From Capillidium heterosporum (lineage: Eukaryota > Entomophthoromycota > Entomophthoromycetes > Entomophthorales > Capillidiaceae), in contig WBMQ01000001.1 in assembly GCA_016630905.1 (NCBI GenBank), positions 3,100,001 to 3,164,000 of the forward strand: 64,000 nucleotides of DNA, given 5' to 3'. Position numbers and translations under genes: made by a program. The notes beneath the pieces are model-generated. The model had not been told where the DNA came from. It saw nothing but the letters and a program-made list of their open reading frames with translations, and did no database searches. Shown here piece after piece: positions 24,621 to 36,755 of this stretch (position 1 is its first letter; each line of letters starts with the position of its first letter).

Positions 24621-26030
24621 CTACAAGGAATCCAACACTACCTTGCAAGCCAACTTATCTGATACGAATGACCCATGAGTACACTCCTCCAAACTCATAA
24701 TCTTGACTCCCTCCATCCCTTTACCATCCAATCTTTTCAAATTGAACTGGAAATCCTCCTTCAGATCCTCAAATTCCACCAAAAAGTCATGCTTTGACAG
24801 AAATATGCTTGTATCCAAACCTTCCAACTCCTCCAAGTACAAGTTATTCCTAAAGAAATTGAACTCCCTTCGAATGAAAGTTTGGATAAATAGGTCTTTG
24901 GCAACGAACCGTGAGGCGTAGTCAATCAATCGAAAATCTTTTCGATAAAATAGGTTGACCATCAAATTGGGTCTCCATAAGTTGAAGCAGGCTGGATCTA
25001 CGAATACCAACTTGTGTAAATGCTGCTTTTTGTGCTTGACTAACCAACTTAAGATAACGGTACCGAAACTGTGGGCTAAAACAGTTACTTTACTTAAATC
25101 GTGGGTTGCAAAGATGGTATCGATGTTGTTCAAAATTTCATGTTGGGTTGGGAACTGGTAGGTAGGCTTGAAGCAAACGAACTCCAGCTCCAAAGCTATT
25201 ATGGTACGATCGCTATACAAAGTCTTCAAGTTGTAAATGAGAGGTAGGTAGTTAAACAGACCTACACCTAGCCCATGGATAAACATTATTGGCTTTTTCG
25301 TACTACCTTTGACCTCACGTATGTAGTAGTTGAAGTTGTCGTCCAACTTGATTCGTTTGAAGCCAAGCTGAACCATGATGAAGTAAACTGCCGTCTGCAA
25401 TAAAGCTACTCCTTTGTAAACAATCCAAGGTTTAGATAGATATTCCACCGGATCTAAGCTTAATTTCATACAGGTATTTTTACTGTTGTTGGCATCGAAA
25501 TGGTCGTTATCGTTGAACTTTGGACTGCCTTCAATAAACTGGTCGGTAAGTAGTAGTAGCTGATAGTTGGTACTAGAGTTGAGTTGGTAGGGATGTCGGT
25601 CGAACAACAACCAACCTAAAAAGTGATGAACATGTACCCTTCCTATCTTCTGTACTTTATCGACGTACCATAGTTGAAGTAAACTTTCTTTATCTAAACC
25701 GATGGATTTGTTTATATTGGAAACTATACTTTGCCGCGTCTCAAAACTGAATTGGTTGTCAACAGGTACATTTAGGAGGTTGGAGTGCCACCGTAGATTT
25801 TGAATGTAGAATTTGAGTTCGGTAAAGAGATATACAGTTAGAAGGAGCTTGTAGAGGGATAGTGGGTTTTGAAAATCTAGGATTAGTAGGGTCGAGGCCA
25901 GAACTATAGGCAGGTAGATTATGGAACGGAAGAGTTTAATTAGAACTACTAGAACATGCTGATACAAGGGTGAATAGAAGTTAACTCTAGTAAGTAAAAG
26001 CTGGTTGAGGTTGAAATTAAAAGTTTTCAT
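24621..26030 (-). CDS. Membrane-anchored alpha/beta hydrolase, copy 2
   Basis: Putative serine hydrolase of 469 residues with no intron. The ATG at 26030 is the first in frame. The N-terminal third has several hydrophobic helices (VLVVLIKLFRSIIYLPIVLA, then LLLTVYLF), suggesting insertion in an internal membrane. The catalytic part starts with oxyanion loop FIHGLGVGLFNYLPLI. Nucleophile elbow LAHSFGTVILSW carries Ser321, acid loop SKHDFLVEF carries Asp415 and ECTHGSF carries His452, a complete triad. It is the intact paralogue of the broken gene at 18255-19746. Both share FLDP/VDPxCFxLWxPNL and the KDLFxQxxIRxxFN block. It lies 1.3 kb downstream of importin beta in the opposite orientation to copy 1. 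The family resembles uncharacterised fungal AB-hydrolases; the substrate is unknown. Confidence 0.85.
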   Translation of the reverse strand: MKTFNFNLNQLLLTRVNFYSPLYQHVLVVLIKLFRSIIYLPIVLASTLLILDFQNPLSLYKLLLTVYLFTELKFYIQNLRWHSNLLNVPVDNQFSFETRQSIVSNINKSIGLDKESLLQLWYVDKVQKIGRVHVHHFLGWLLFDRHPYQLNSSTNYQLLLLTDQFIEGSPKFNDNDHFDANNSKNTCMKLSLDPVEYLSKPWIVYKGVALLQTAVYFIMVQLGFKRIKLDDNFNYYIREVKGSTKKPIMFIHGLGVGLFNYLPLIYNLKTLYSDRTIIALELEFVCFKPTYQFPTQHEILNNIDTIFATHDLSKVTVLAHSFGTVILSWLVKHKKQHLHKLVFVDPACFNLWRPNLMVNLFYRKDFRLIDYASRFVAKDLFIQTFIRREFNFFRNNLYLEELEGLDTSIFLSKHDFLVEFEDLKEDFQFNLKRLDGKGMEGVKIMSLEECTHGSFVSDKLACKVVLDSL

Positions 26031-27676
26031 ATTTGTCGTAAGGGTTGGTACCAGGGCTTTCTTGTGTATATCGAGAATTTTAATATTTTGTTGGAATTTT
26101 ACGGTATTTAAAGCCTAATCTTTCGAGTCGAAATGACTAAAGGATAAAGGTAGGTCTGATAACTGGATAACTTATTGTAGAGGATAAATTGAACTCGAAA
26201 TTTTATTTCGGCGGGTAGCTGTTGCTTCGAACTTGGTTTGGTAGATTAGCTTAGTAATCCCCAGCTTGAAAGACTCCAGATCTACTACATATATTTTATG
26301 TAGTTACTTGCATCCCCCCACAAAGACTTGGTAGGGTGAAAGTACATTCAATGTTTCCTAAAGTAGTAAATAGTAGGCTGTATACCTGTTCTTTAGGAAA
26401 CGAATTTTACCTGGATTGGGGAATCATAAATTAACGATTCTTTATAAACTAGTTTATAAGCTTGCTACACCTTACCCATAGTTCGCCATACATCTATAGG
26501 TCTATTAATTCAAACATATGTACGAAAGATAGGCTTATTTAAAACTGATTTGGGTTAAGTGGTGGAGATGGATATAGAGGCAAAGAAGTTAAAATTCAAA
26601 AACTTTGGATCCATCACTTCTATAGCCATCACTGAAGCATATATTAAAGTATACTTGGTTGTAAATTATAGCTTACACATTATATATTCAAATATATCAT
26701 CTCATCATCCATTCACTTGAGCTCAAATTCCAATATTTCCCTTTAATGCCTACACTATACATTAATTTACCAGTATACGTAAAAGAAAACTGTGATACAC
26801 CCATAGACCTACTCTATTTAACATATCCACCCTTTCAGAAGATATTTGGTACCATGTACAACTGAAATATCCACTATATACTGATGCTGAAGATATTTGG
26901 ATAATTAGCTTCAGTAGTCTATATATATCTTTTAAGTAAAAAGTACAAACCAAGTATTTATCAACCTTCAAAACCTAAAAGTATATTTGGGTGCTTGGAA
27001 TTTAAAACCTACAATCATACTGCTTAGCTATATCAGTAAATGTTACTTAATAGAAGTTTATATATATATTATTAACTAGACGATAAAAGCTGTTATGCAT
27101 CCTATTCAAACCACTTTAAAATCTATATGCTTATATATTTGAAAAGTACTTGATAACAATAATCAATGTAGTAAAATAGTGGATTTTTTAATTGTATTTA
27201 GAATAAGACGGCAACTACCGTACGCTGTACAACTACAGACGAGTGTCGTTGCTATCGAATTACAGGCCAACTTTAGAATTAGTGTCTTTCGTTTTACAAC
27301 TAAGAGTATAGAAAATGTTCTAAAGGCCTAGATCGTACCTTTTTGTAAGTAGGTTAAAAACCTAAAGGTTTTTAATAAGGCACTGCCTATTAAGGTATGT
27401 AAATAGAGGTAAGAATTGGATAGCTTCATATTGTTTATAAACTGAATTACAAAAAGTAAATTTAGCAACAGCCATTTCTGTAGATGAGTAATTATTATAA
27501 ATACTACGTTAAAAGTGCAATTTTGAATATCTGTAAGCTTTTTATTAGGAAAAGTACACTATATAAATGCTGTTAAAGTAAAAGTATAGCTAGTTGTTTA
27601 TAATAAAACACTAAAACTAAAGTAAATGCCTACTTGAACGATCAAAATTTTATTGAAGCTTGCCTGGTAAAACTAC
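26031..27676. other. Intergenic between hydrolase 2 and LEA-like gene
   Basis: 1.65 kb, AT-rich, holding the hydrolase 2 promoter side and the 3' flank of the LEA-like gene. The only structure I see is the inverted repeat at 26353-26401, listed separately. Confidence 0.55.
26353..26401. repeat. Perfect 11-bp inverted repeat with 27-nt spacer
   Basis: GTTTCCTAAAG at 26353-26363 is mirrored exactly by CTTTAGGAAAC at 26391-26401. It could form a hairpin or be a paired binding site. It sits about 320 bp upstream of the hydrolase 2 start codon. Function unknown. Confidence 0.6.
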
Positions 27677-28570
27677 TTATTTCTTACCGGAAACTTTGTC
27701 TTTGACCTCTTCAACGGTCTCCTTGACGAAAGTTTCGGCTTTCTCCAAACCTTCGACGACTTGCTCCTTAGTATGCTGGTAAGTCTCCTCAACATTTTCC
27801 TTTACCGACTCTACTTTACCCTCTACAGCTTCCTTGGTACCTTCCAAAGTATCTTTAACGGTCTCTACCGCTTTGACACCACTTTCTTTGGCGGCTTGGT
27901 AGGTCTGGTTGACCTTTTCCTGCCCTTGGTGTACCTTCTCCTCGACTTGGTGCTTGACGTTGTCAATTTGGGCTTCAGTCTGTTCTCGGATAGCCTTTAC
28001 TTCCGATTCTACTTTACCTTTAGCGCCTTCATAGGCATCGACAGCCTTCTTCTTTGCATCTTCAAAGTTCTCCTTGGCAGTTTGGGAAACCTCGTTGACC
28101 TTAGCTTGAGCACTTTCTTGGATATTTTGGGCCGACTCGTTGATGGACTCTTTTACAGAATGAGCCTTCTCACTTCCTTTTTCGATAACATGTTCAACAG
28201 CCTCTCTGGCATGCTCCGAAGCAACCTCAGCTTTGTGGACGACCTTCTCTACTTCGTGACCGTGACCTTTGCTTGGTGGGGAAGACAGGTAGAATAACTA
28301 TATGCAATTAAAACAATGTTAGTATTAAGTGAAAAGTTAAATGTACTTACTCCTACAGCCGTAAACAAAGCAGCACCAATCTGAACAAATTTAATTAGAA
28401 ATGAAAATATATATAAAAGTTACTATGTAGGGGGTCTCATTTGCAAATGATCCAATACCCGATTCACCACCGGCCGGTTTGGAGGCGAAGTTCCTTAAGT
28501 TTGTAGTGTTGATTCTACCCAAACTTCGGTTTACCTTGTAAGTCGATCTTAAAAACTGTCTAGCTAACAT
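27677..28570 (-). CDS. Mitochondrial LEA/apolipoprotein-like amphipathic repeat protein
   Basis: 265 residues from three exons (28570-28424, 28380-28351, 28297-27677). Introns are 43 and 53 nt, and exon 2 is only 30 nt. The N-terminus MLARQFLRSTYKVNRSLGRI is rich in Arg/Ser with no acid, a clear mitochondrial presequence. A short hydrophobic segment, IGAALFTAVGLFYL, is probably a single membrane anchor. The rest is almost entirely Lys/Glu/Val/Ala amphipathic helix in loose 11-residue units, for example VKDTLEGTKEAVEGKVESVK and VKENVEETYQHTKEQVVEGL, ending KVSGKK. That pattern is typical of group 3 LEA and YtxH/apolipoprotein-like proteins linked to desiccation or membrane protection. Homology at this level may be convergent, so the functional call is inference. 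Gene structure is well supported. Confidence 0.8.
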
Positions 28571-29110
28571 CTTACGATTCTGCTTTGAGCCCAATCTACT
28601 TTTTATATCTGACGAAAATTCGAAAGGCTTATGTCATATCTGATGAGGTAATTTTTGCTTTTTTTGTTTGGAATTATAGCAACAATTCTAATGTGCGCCA
28701 TTTATCCAAATTGTGGATGTAATTTGGAACAGTGAGAGTAGCAGATACGAATCATTATAGCCTCAGTTTCATAAGCTCATATCGACTGTATAGTGCTATT
28801 GAACACATTCTAGAACAACGTTGCATTCTCCAAGGTTGATTGTGTACCAGCTTCCAGAGTACTGTGCTGATTGTATTCTAGCTATTCCCTTACAATTGGT
28901 TACATACCCAATAGATTGGGCTAAAGTGAACCTGGCTCATTGGCCGAAATAATAGCCATCAATTCGAATCAAAGGAGTGGAATTATTGATTTTTTCGGAG
29001 ATTTGAATCTTTTACGGTTTGATTGAAAGTCCAAATTTCCACCAAGAGCCTACCATTGTAACCAAAACTTGAAGCCTTCCAAGAGTTCCAACCACCCTTT
29101 CAATCGAAAT
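28571..29110. other. Intergenic, divergent promoter region
   Basis: 540 bp shared upstream region of the LEA-like gene (-) and SEC2 (+). No distinct motif recognised. Confidence 0.55.
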
Positions 29111-30628
29111 ATGGAATCAAAGAGCTTAAGCAATGTGGCAGTTGAAGAGCTTGAAAATATTTATTCAAGGCTCAAAGGTGCTTTAGATACTTTCAAAAGT
29201 GAGGAGCCGACAGGTAATTTTTTTATTATATAGCTGTTTAAATAATCAGATCCAAACCTAGATGAATGTTTATGTAGAAAAGTTATTGATACAACAACCG
29301 AAAATAATACCAATTGTAAACTTTGTGAGCAACCCTTAGCTTTTATTAAAGATACTCTAAATAGCTCAACAAATGGCAAAATAGATGAATCGAGAGATGA
29401 TATTTCGCTTTTGGATAATCTGAGAGAAACAATCAACAGTTTGAAAGAAGACTTGGAACATAAAGAAAAGTTGTTGAGTGAACGGGACTTCCACATAAGC
29501 TCTTTAGGGAAAGATTTGACAATACTGAACCACAAGTACGTCGAAGAGATCAACAAGTTATCGGAAGTTCAATACGATAAAGCTAAAGTGGAGCATGAGC
29601 TAGAAGATCTTTCTCAAACTTTGTTCGAAAAGGCCAACGAGATGGTTTCCAACGCTTCCAAAGAGGCCGACGCACACAAGAAAGCTAAAGAGAAGTTGGA
29701 AGATGAGGTCCTACTCCTTCGCAACCAGCTCTACATACAAACCAATATGAACAAAGATATACTTAAGAAATCCAAAGATAGGAGTGAACTTACACCTGAC
29801 GCTCGACTACAACTCCCTAATTCAGAAGGCTCTCATCCAACTTCCGATGAAGATGATATTGAGGATGAAGACTTAGACGAAGAACAGCTGAATAGATTCG
29901 AAATTTTTGCGGCTGGCTGCGTTGGGAATTCCTTACAGAAAGTATTCAACCTACCCTATTTTAAGACCTGCTTGGAGGAGGACATCGAACCCTGCTTGAA
30001 CTTCGGACCCAGCGCTCGCATTTATCCGAGGCGTATCCTGGATGCCATAAACCACGGTTCACTGACGCTGATCTCGGACGACAGCAAAGGTAACGCAAGC
30101 ATAAAGGAAGATGTTAGCTTTACGGTTGTCGATGGGACGAACAGTGTCCCAATAAGTGGTACGAGCAGCCCCACTACCAAGGCCATGACTGGCATGTGGT
30201 CCAAGTGGTCGATGATGTCGCAAGCTTTAACGGCTGGCTTGAACGCCCCCATACTCCCTGCCAACGGGTGCCACGCCTGTGGTCGTGAGATCGATTGCCC
30301 ATATCGGTTAGCTTTGATCCCCAACCAGTTCCTCCCCATCGATAAATTTTGCCGCGACAAGATCGTTGCTACTGTTGACTTTTTCAAGTTCATCCAGTGT
30401 TTAAGTGACGGTACCTACAACCAGAAGCGTATCGATGCCCTCTACACCGAAACTTTGCGATTACGCCTACGTATGTTCTACGCACGACTGGGATTCTTAC
30501 CTAGTAAACGTATCGACCTCCCCGCCCCTCTAGAATTCCCTTCCACCAGCCTCATGCCTAGGTTAGAAGACGTCGACTTCAAACTTACTATACAAACCGG
30601 TTCCAACTGCAACAGTTTGGAGGCCTGA
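29111..30628 (+). CDS. SEC2: Sec2/Rabin8-type Rab guanine nucleotide exchange factor
   Basis: Activates the exocytic Rab (Sec4/Rab8) on secretory vesicles. 493 residues. Exon 1 is 29111-29213, a 36-nt intron follows, and exon 2 is 29250-30628. The central GEF coiled coil spans roughly residues 88-205 and reads LSERDFHISSLGKDL, then VEHELEDLSQTLFEKANEMV and LLRNQLYIQTN, the heptad pattern of the Sec2p domain. An acidic linker (TSDEDDIEDEDLDEEQ) follows. The C-terminal module keeps the Rabin8-like cysteine block CHACGREIDCPYRLA and FCRDKIVATVDFFKFIQCL, ending LRLRLRMFYARLGFLPS, as in animal Rabin3/8. Retention of that module is the reason for naming the Rabin8/Sec2 family rather than a generic coiled coil. 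It is divergent from the LEA-like gene. Confidence 0.92.
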
Positions 30629-32315
30629 AGTGTATCACCTTTCGATTTTTTGAATTAACCTCTGTACCGAAAGTTTTGTCAATTTTGTACCTTGTTACTT
30701 CAGTCACCTAATAACGATATTGATACTAAATTCAAATATCATAAATAGATTGGAAAATCTTAGAGATGTCCAACTTTAGCTGTTTTGTATGACGATCTTT
30801 TCGTTCTAGTTACGTAAGCTTTAAACTAGATGTAATAAATCATGAATGGATTCATGTATGTATAGGTTTTTTGAGATACCTTTGATTGCAGCTTCACTAT
30901 TGAGTTTATTAATAGTCCAACTTATGAATTCCAATAATTAAACTTACTATAATTGCTTTTCCTAGTAAATTAAAGTATACATTTTCTATTCCAACACACA
31001 GCTAGCGTTCTGTTTTTGTACATCCAATTTGATATTGATTCCTATATAATGGAGTACACTTCTTGTAAGAGTTCAATTTGTGGAAATTTTTCAAGTTATC
31101 GGTACATTTCATTTGAAACAGTCTATTTTTGCTTTCACAAGATGTTTGCTTTTCTAATATCTCTTCGATCGCTATTTTTCGCATCTATTCACCTTAGTAG
31201 TTGAGAAATGGTCTGAGATTATCAGAGTAGGGTGTGCCTACTTTTCTTTCCAGTATGCGGTACTGTGCCGAAAATATACATTTAAGTTTAATTAGTATAT
31301 ATTGCTATAGCTATTATTGGTGGTGTGGGAGCCTTCCACACTTCAATACTAGCTATGTGACTATTTTTTATAGTTATTGATAAACGAATGCAAATACTGG
31401 GCTCAGTAATAAGTTTCATGCTACCGTTCAAACATATATACAACAAATACCATATGTATTAATAAATTCCACACTACAAGCTTCAGATATACTTTATCAG
31501 GCAAATTTCACATCATCGGATTACCATGTCTTTACATGGACCTTTATTAATAGACTCCAGCCAGTTTCCGGAAAAAGATTGCCCAATTGCCTAGGGTGCT
31601 TACACATACATAGCAAATCTTTTTACAAAGAATGGGACTATTATAGCACATTGTATGCTAGATGATTACACCTCTTTGTTTGTTTCGTAAGAAGACTAGA
31701 TTTATATCTAGAACAAATGAAAAGGTCATTGGAACTTAAATTAAGCGTTTTTCCCAGCTGAATATACGATTTTGCTACCTACTTTACTAAGTGGCAGATA
31801 GTGAGCAGGTACCTTCATCAATAAACCAATATATGTGTAGCTTTGCTCTTTGCTATTGCTTTTATCTATGAAAAGCATTTAATTAATTTAATAGCCTTCC
31901 TTAAGTATAAGTATTATACTGTGATCACGAGACGAGGATTGGCCAAAACTGATACGAGATGGTATTATTTACACGGTGTTTCAGCCAAATGTCCCTACTT
32001 GCTTTGGGCCAAGTACCCCAAAGATTTTTCCACATTTCGAGAGTACAAGTTCTTGGCTTTGGAGGGTGTATGCTGTAACTACTGCGATGGACCAGCATTT
32101 AGCTATGTTTATTCAAGACCATTGCCTAAAGCGGGAAAATTAGGTGCGACAATTCATCTTTCATTTTAGTATTTGATTGCTGTTGGAAAGGGACCTAAGA
32201 TTACCACACGTTCCCTAATTCTTTCCATACAGTAAACGGAATAAACTATTCGCGTTTGTAAAAGTTCAGTTCAACTTTTCAAATAGAATGTTGTACTTTG
32301 AACTTTAACTTCGCT
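30629..32315. other. Intergenic, upstream of the Zn2Cys6 gene
   Basis: 1.7 kb between tandem plus-strand genes. A stop-free stretch at 31843-32169 has no ATG near its start and no family I recognise. The rest is AT-rich and featureless to my eye. Confidence 0.5.
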
Positions 32316-34056
32316 ATGCTTGATCCAACTTTGAACGCAGCGGAACAGAATGAGCTCTACCTAGTGAAGCAACGATGCGACAAGTGCGCCAGCATCAAGC
32401 GGAAATGCGACATGAAGTTTCCATCTTGTTCTAGGTGCCAACGCATCGGCAAGATATGCGTTTATTCGAGGCAGCTGAAAAGGTCCCACATGCTTCCCAT
32501 CAACATTCAATCTCAGATAACAAAATTCAACGCCAAGGAGGAGGAAGAGGGTAGCAGGCTGATACTGTTCGACGAAGGTAACTTTTTGTTCGAAATAGAC
32601 AACTAACCATACGCTAGTCAAAGTACCGGGAGTAATAGCTTCACTTATCGACTTCCCAAGACGATCGCACTTACTCAACTTATTCACCTTGTTGCAGTTC
32701 CCCAAGCTGAACACCAGCTTCTTGAACTTTCGAATCCTGTCCAGCTTAATCAGCACTATCAAATCCCCCAAGTGGTTCTCGAGGGCCAAAGAAGATTCGC
32801 TTCAAAAGAAGAGCTTACCCACCAACCTAGACGAAGTACTACTACGAGCAACCTACAACTACTTCAACTGGGCCAACATATTCAGCCCAGTATGTACAAA
32901 AGATGATTTTTTTCTCTATCCAAAATCCGACATTTTGAGACTATCAGTCCAGCTAGTGGGCCTGAGGTTTGAGACCGAATTCAACGTCAAGCCATTGATC
33001 ACCGAGATCCTTGGTAGAATAGCACTCTTTCTACGCCCCAGTAACCTAGTCTACGAGTTGGATACGGTTCAAGCGTTGGTTATATTGCTAACTCACTGCT
33101 GCGGCCTTTCAAAACATATACGACTCTCCTACATGTTCTCGGTAGCACTAAAGGTCGCCCATATTAAAGGGCTCCATTTGTTAATTCCCAAGCCATTCGA
33201 ATCCGACCTATACGTTTTAGAAGCCTTCTTCACCTACAACTCACTAATCCATTTTGGATGCAACGCTTCAATCATGATTCACAGCTTGTACATCCCAACT
33301 ATATCGCAGTACTACAGTGACCAACGAATGGAAGCGTTGTCATTTTATATACAGGGCGCCAAGTATAATAAGGAGTTGGATTTGATTACACTACTATATC
33401 AGAAGCATATGATTTTGAATAGCTACTACATCTTCAACTTCTACTTACTGCGTGAAAAGTATATCTACCGCGTCGATAGGCCGATGAAATCCGACACTTT
33501 GTTGGAAGAATTGCTGGTATCATTCGCTACAAAGACTTTGGCACTCCTGCAAGAAATCCACCTGATTCCGTCTCAAGTTAACTGCCCTTCCACCGGCCTA
33601 CTGGACGATTTGGTCAACAGCGCGTCTTTCACCTACTACTACCTCAGGTTTACCTTCCTGTCGCTGTATCTATACGGCACCTACCTGGAGCCCGAATCGG
33701 GGGTGATGAAAACCTGCAACCTGGAGTCGACCCTCAAAACTAAGCTCGATCCTCTGACCCACTCCTGCATCTGCGCCATTCAGTTCTTCAAGAAGCTGGA
33801 TCCCAAATTCTCGATCGTGTATCAAGTCTCAGCCCTTACCCACTGCTACTCCTACCTGGCTCGGTACTGCCACTCTGAATCAGTTACTCAGCAGCAGCAG
33901 CTTCTGGCCAAGGAGCTTCTCGAGGATATGGTCCCCCACTTCAAAAGCTTCATGAAGTACCGCCACTACACTATGGTTGCCAAGTTGAATCTACCTCTCA
34001 TCGTACTTATCGAGAAATTGACTAAGGAAGGTCTGTTCTGTCTCATCAAGCGATAG
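32316..34056 (+). CDS. Zn2Cys6 (fungal binuclear cluster) transcription factor
   Basis: Nuclear DNA-binding regulator of 566 residues. Exons are 32316-32577 and 32618-34056, joined by a 40-nt intron (GTAACT, branch CTAAC, acceptor GCTAG) that restores frame. The ATG at 32316 is the first in frame. The cluster is CDKCASIKRKCDMKFPSCSR, then CQRIGKIC: Cys21, 24, 31, 38, 41 and 48 with spacing 2-6-6-2-6, the Gal4-type pattern, preceded by basic residues. The body carries a fungal-TF middle homology-like region (RLSYMFSVALKVAHIKGLHL, then LEAFFTYNSLIHFG). A short polyGln (QQQQL) lies near the C-terminus. The target pathway cannot be read from sequence, and the neighbours (SEC2, TOM40) do not suggest one. 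Confidence 0.9.
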
Positions 34057-35648
34057 CCTTTTATTTTAGGTGAATCACTTCTGTGATGACGCCAGCTGTT
34101 CCTACTACCACCTATATACTTTATGATTATTATCTGCCGGACCCGTGTGCTATTTTTTGTTAAGTATGACAAATTACTATACTTGTACATTCCAATTTTC
34201 CTCAATGCTGATACGTCCAAGCACATGAACCAATCTCTAGTAAGGTCCCTTGTGCAATTTATGCCGAAAATTGTGGATTCCGGCATCTTGTTTACCCACC
34301 AAGCTTACCGAGATGAAAGCTCACCATTTCCTTCAAGCTCTACTTGCTAAGCTGCAAAGTAGAAAATCTTAAGCTGCAGCTACAAAGCACTATATATAAT
34401 TAAACCTAGTACTTAATGAATGGTGCTATTCGGTCTTTTCAATCCTCACTTCGAACTTGGTAAATAAGCACCTTTATCTCTGTAATAAATATTTTGAATA
34501 CTACAGCTTAGTAGCTTTTAACTCCAAGTTAAAGTCTGTTGATTTATCCATATATCTTCATCTATGTACTCTTTCATAATTTTGATAGCCATAACATATA
34601 CCTATATAGTACTACCTCTGTATTGCTTTGGCAGTTCAATTCAAGGAGAGCAATCAGTAATTAGATATGGAGGTAATGTATGCTGGCACCTACAATTTAC
34701 AAAATCTATACCTGCCAAGCTTTACACCTAACATACATGGACTTTAGATAGATCTTTTTGGCAATTTTCTTAAAACCTTGGTTTAACTCCTGCTCAATAC
34801 AGAATCAAATAGAGGTCCTAAGCACCAAAGTAGAACTTTCAATTTTAAAGTTGGAAGCGACTTGATGGCAGCATTTATGAAGAAATTAAAGTGTAAAGGC
34901 ATTATTCCAACAATCATATATTATTTAGTAGTAGCGCACCTTTAAAATTTAATTTCTATGTATGTATTCTTTGTCAAACTACTTAATTTTTAATCTGGAA
35001 GTTTATCTTTCGTATCTAGACTGTCTCTCCTTTATTTTTATATGGCTAAAAGCTTTTGAAGGCTAAGCATCTGATGAATATTATTTGGTATTCCGATAGT
35101 AAAATCACAAAGTCTATTGGCTTTTATTTGTTGACTAAGTAATTAAATTATTGAAATTCAAAAATAGTTTTCCACATTTACTTTAGCTAACTAGCATACT
35201 ATAAAATATATATTGAATAGTCATCATTCTTAGAATTGAAAGTTAGTTTAGTTGTATTCATAAACTACTATTGATATAAGTCCATAGTAGCTTGGGATTC
35301 TAATCGATTAAGGATATAAATAGTTAAATATACTGGCTGCTTAAGCCATCTTGTATAACCTCGCTTAAGCACTTTTAACTTATATCAACTGATAACGATA
35401 AACTCTCCTTTTATTTTGATGTATCTAGGTCTGCTAAGGTAAATTATCACTGTACCGAGATCCCCGAAGCTTTTTATATCGGAATATACGGCATCGAAAG
35501 GTTGAATCAATTTAAAGCCCATTCGAAGTTTGAACAATTTTACTGATTCGCCAAAAATTTTCGAACCGAGTTTTCAAACTTTGAGTCCTAGCTTGGTCCT
35601 AAACCTTTAATTACCTTCGACCTGAGTATCCCTAAATAAATAGTAAAG
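34057..35648. other. Intergenic, TOM40 upstream region
   Basis: 1.6 kb AT-rich spacer between tandem genes. No credible exon or repeat seen. Confidence 0.55.
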
Positions 35649-36755
35649 ATGTCGCAAGTGAGTGTACCTGTAGATACCCCTATCCCAGCTCCAGTTAGCG
35701 CACCATCAGTTTGGGATTACATAGACCCTCTCAACCTGTCTGGCAAGTTCGCTGAATTTAAGAAGCCCTTCCAACTTACCAGCCCTGGAACTTACGAAGA
35801 TCTGCACAAGGAAGTTCGATGTAAATTTTGTTTTAATAGCCATTTATTTAATTAATATGCTGTATTAGTAATTTCAACTGCTCAACATCTGATCGATGGA
35901 GCTCAATTCGAGTTTATCAAACTGGTCAACCAGAATATCCAGCTCAACAACACCTTCAACTTAGGCTCGGCCCAAAATCCCTCCACCTACAACTTTATTG
36001 GGGTCTACGCTGACGAAAACGTAACTCTATTTATTATAACTAAATTTAATTGTTTTAAAAGATGTTCTTCCAAGGTACAAGCGATTCCGAATTCAATGTC
36101 AATGGCCGTCTCCACTATTCAGCTTCCAAGACCACCACCGCAAAGATGATTTTACAGGTAATTGCAACCACCTTTTCCTTCTAATTCATTATTTTAGTCC
36201 GGCTTGAATGTACCCCAATCCATGGTTCAATTGGAAGCTGATTATCTCGGCGACGACAGCAACATCAACTTGAAAGCCGTTAACCCCAGCCCCTCAGATA
36301 GAACCGGTATTTTCGTTGCCAGCTACCTGCAGTCGGTATCCAAGAACCTAGCTCTAGGCACCGAAGCCGTTGTCAATAGATCGAGCCCCAACATGCGCGA
36401 CGTTATGATGTCCATCGCTGCTCGATACTCGACCCCTCAATCTATCTTGACGGCCCAGCTCCACGACCAAGGTATGATCCAAGCTAGCTACTTCCACAAA
36501 GTAAGTGAGATTGCCGAAGTTGGCGTTGACTTGCAAGTCTTTGTTGCACCTACTAAGCGCGACGCCGTATGCAGCGTTGGTGCCAAGTTCGAGTTTAAGC
36601 AGGCCACCATGCGTACCCAGATTGACACTACCGGAAGATTAAGCACCGTTATAGAGGAACGCATCGCTCCTCCTCTCTCCCTTTTCTTGTCTGGTGATTT
36701 GGATCACTACAAAGGCAGCTCGAAGTTCGGTGTAGGGTTACGATTCTCCCTTTAA
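35649..36755 (+). CDS. TOM40: Tom40, mitochondrial outer-membrane import channel
   Basis: Beta-barrel pore of the TOM complex through which nearly all nuclear-encoded mitochondrial precursors pass. 325 residues from four exons (35649-35820, 35869-36020, 36062-36157, 36198-36755). Introns are 48, 41 and 40 nt, all in frame. The N-terminal segment is Pro-rich with a short soluble helix. SPGTYEDLHKEVR is the conserved entry to the barrel, followed by INQ/NTFNLGSAQNPSTYNFIG. Alternating beta-strand pattern continues through SNINLKAVNPSPSDRTGIFV, LALGTEAVVNR and VGAKFEFKQATMRTQIDT. The C-terminus FGVGLRFSL ends in the hydrophobic beta-signal used for outer-membrane insertion. Length is slightly under yeast Tom40 (387), mainly in the N-terminus. 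Confidence 0.94.

Noticed and set aside
31843-32169. 108-codon stop-free stretch on the plus strand
   Set aside because: No ATG near its start, no recognised family and no clear splice partner; left as unexplained.
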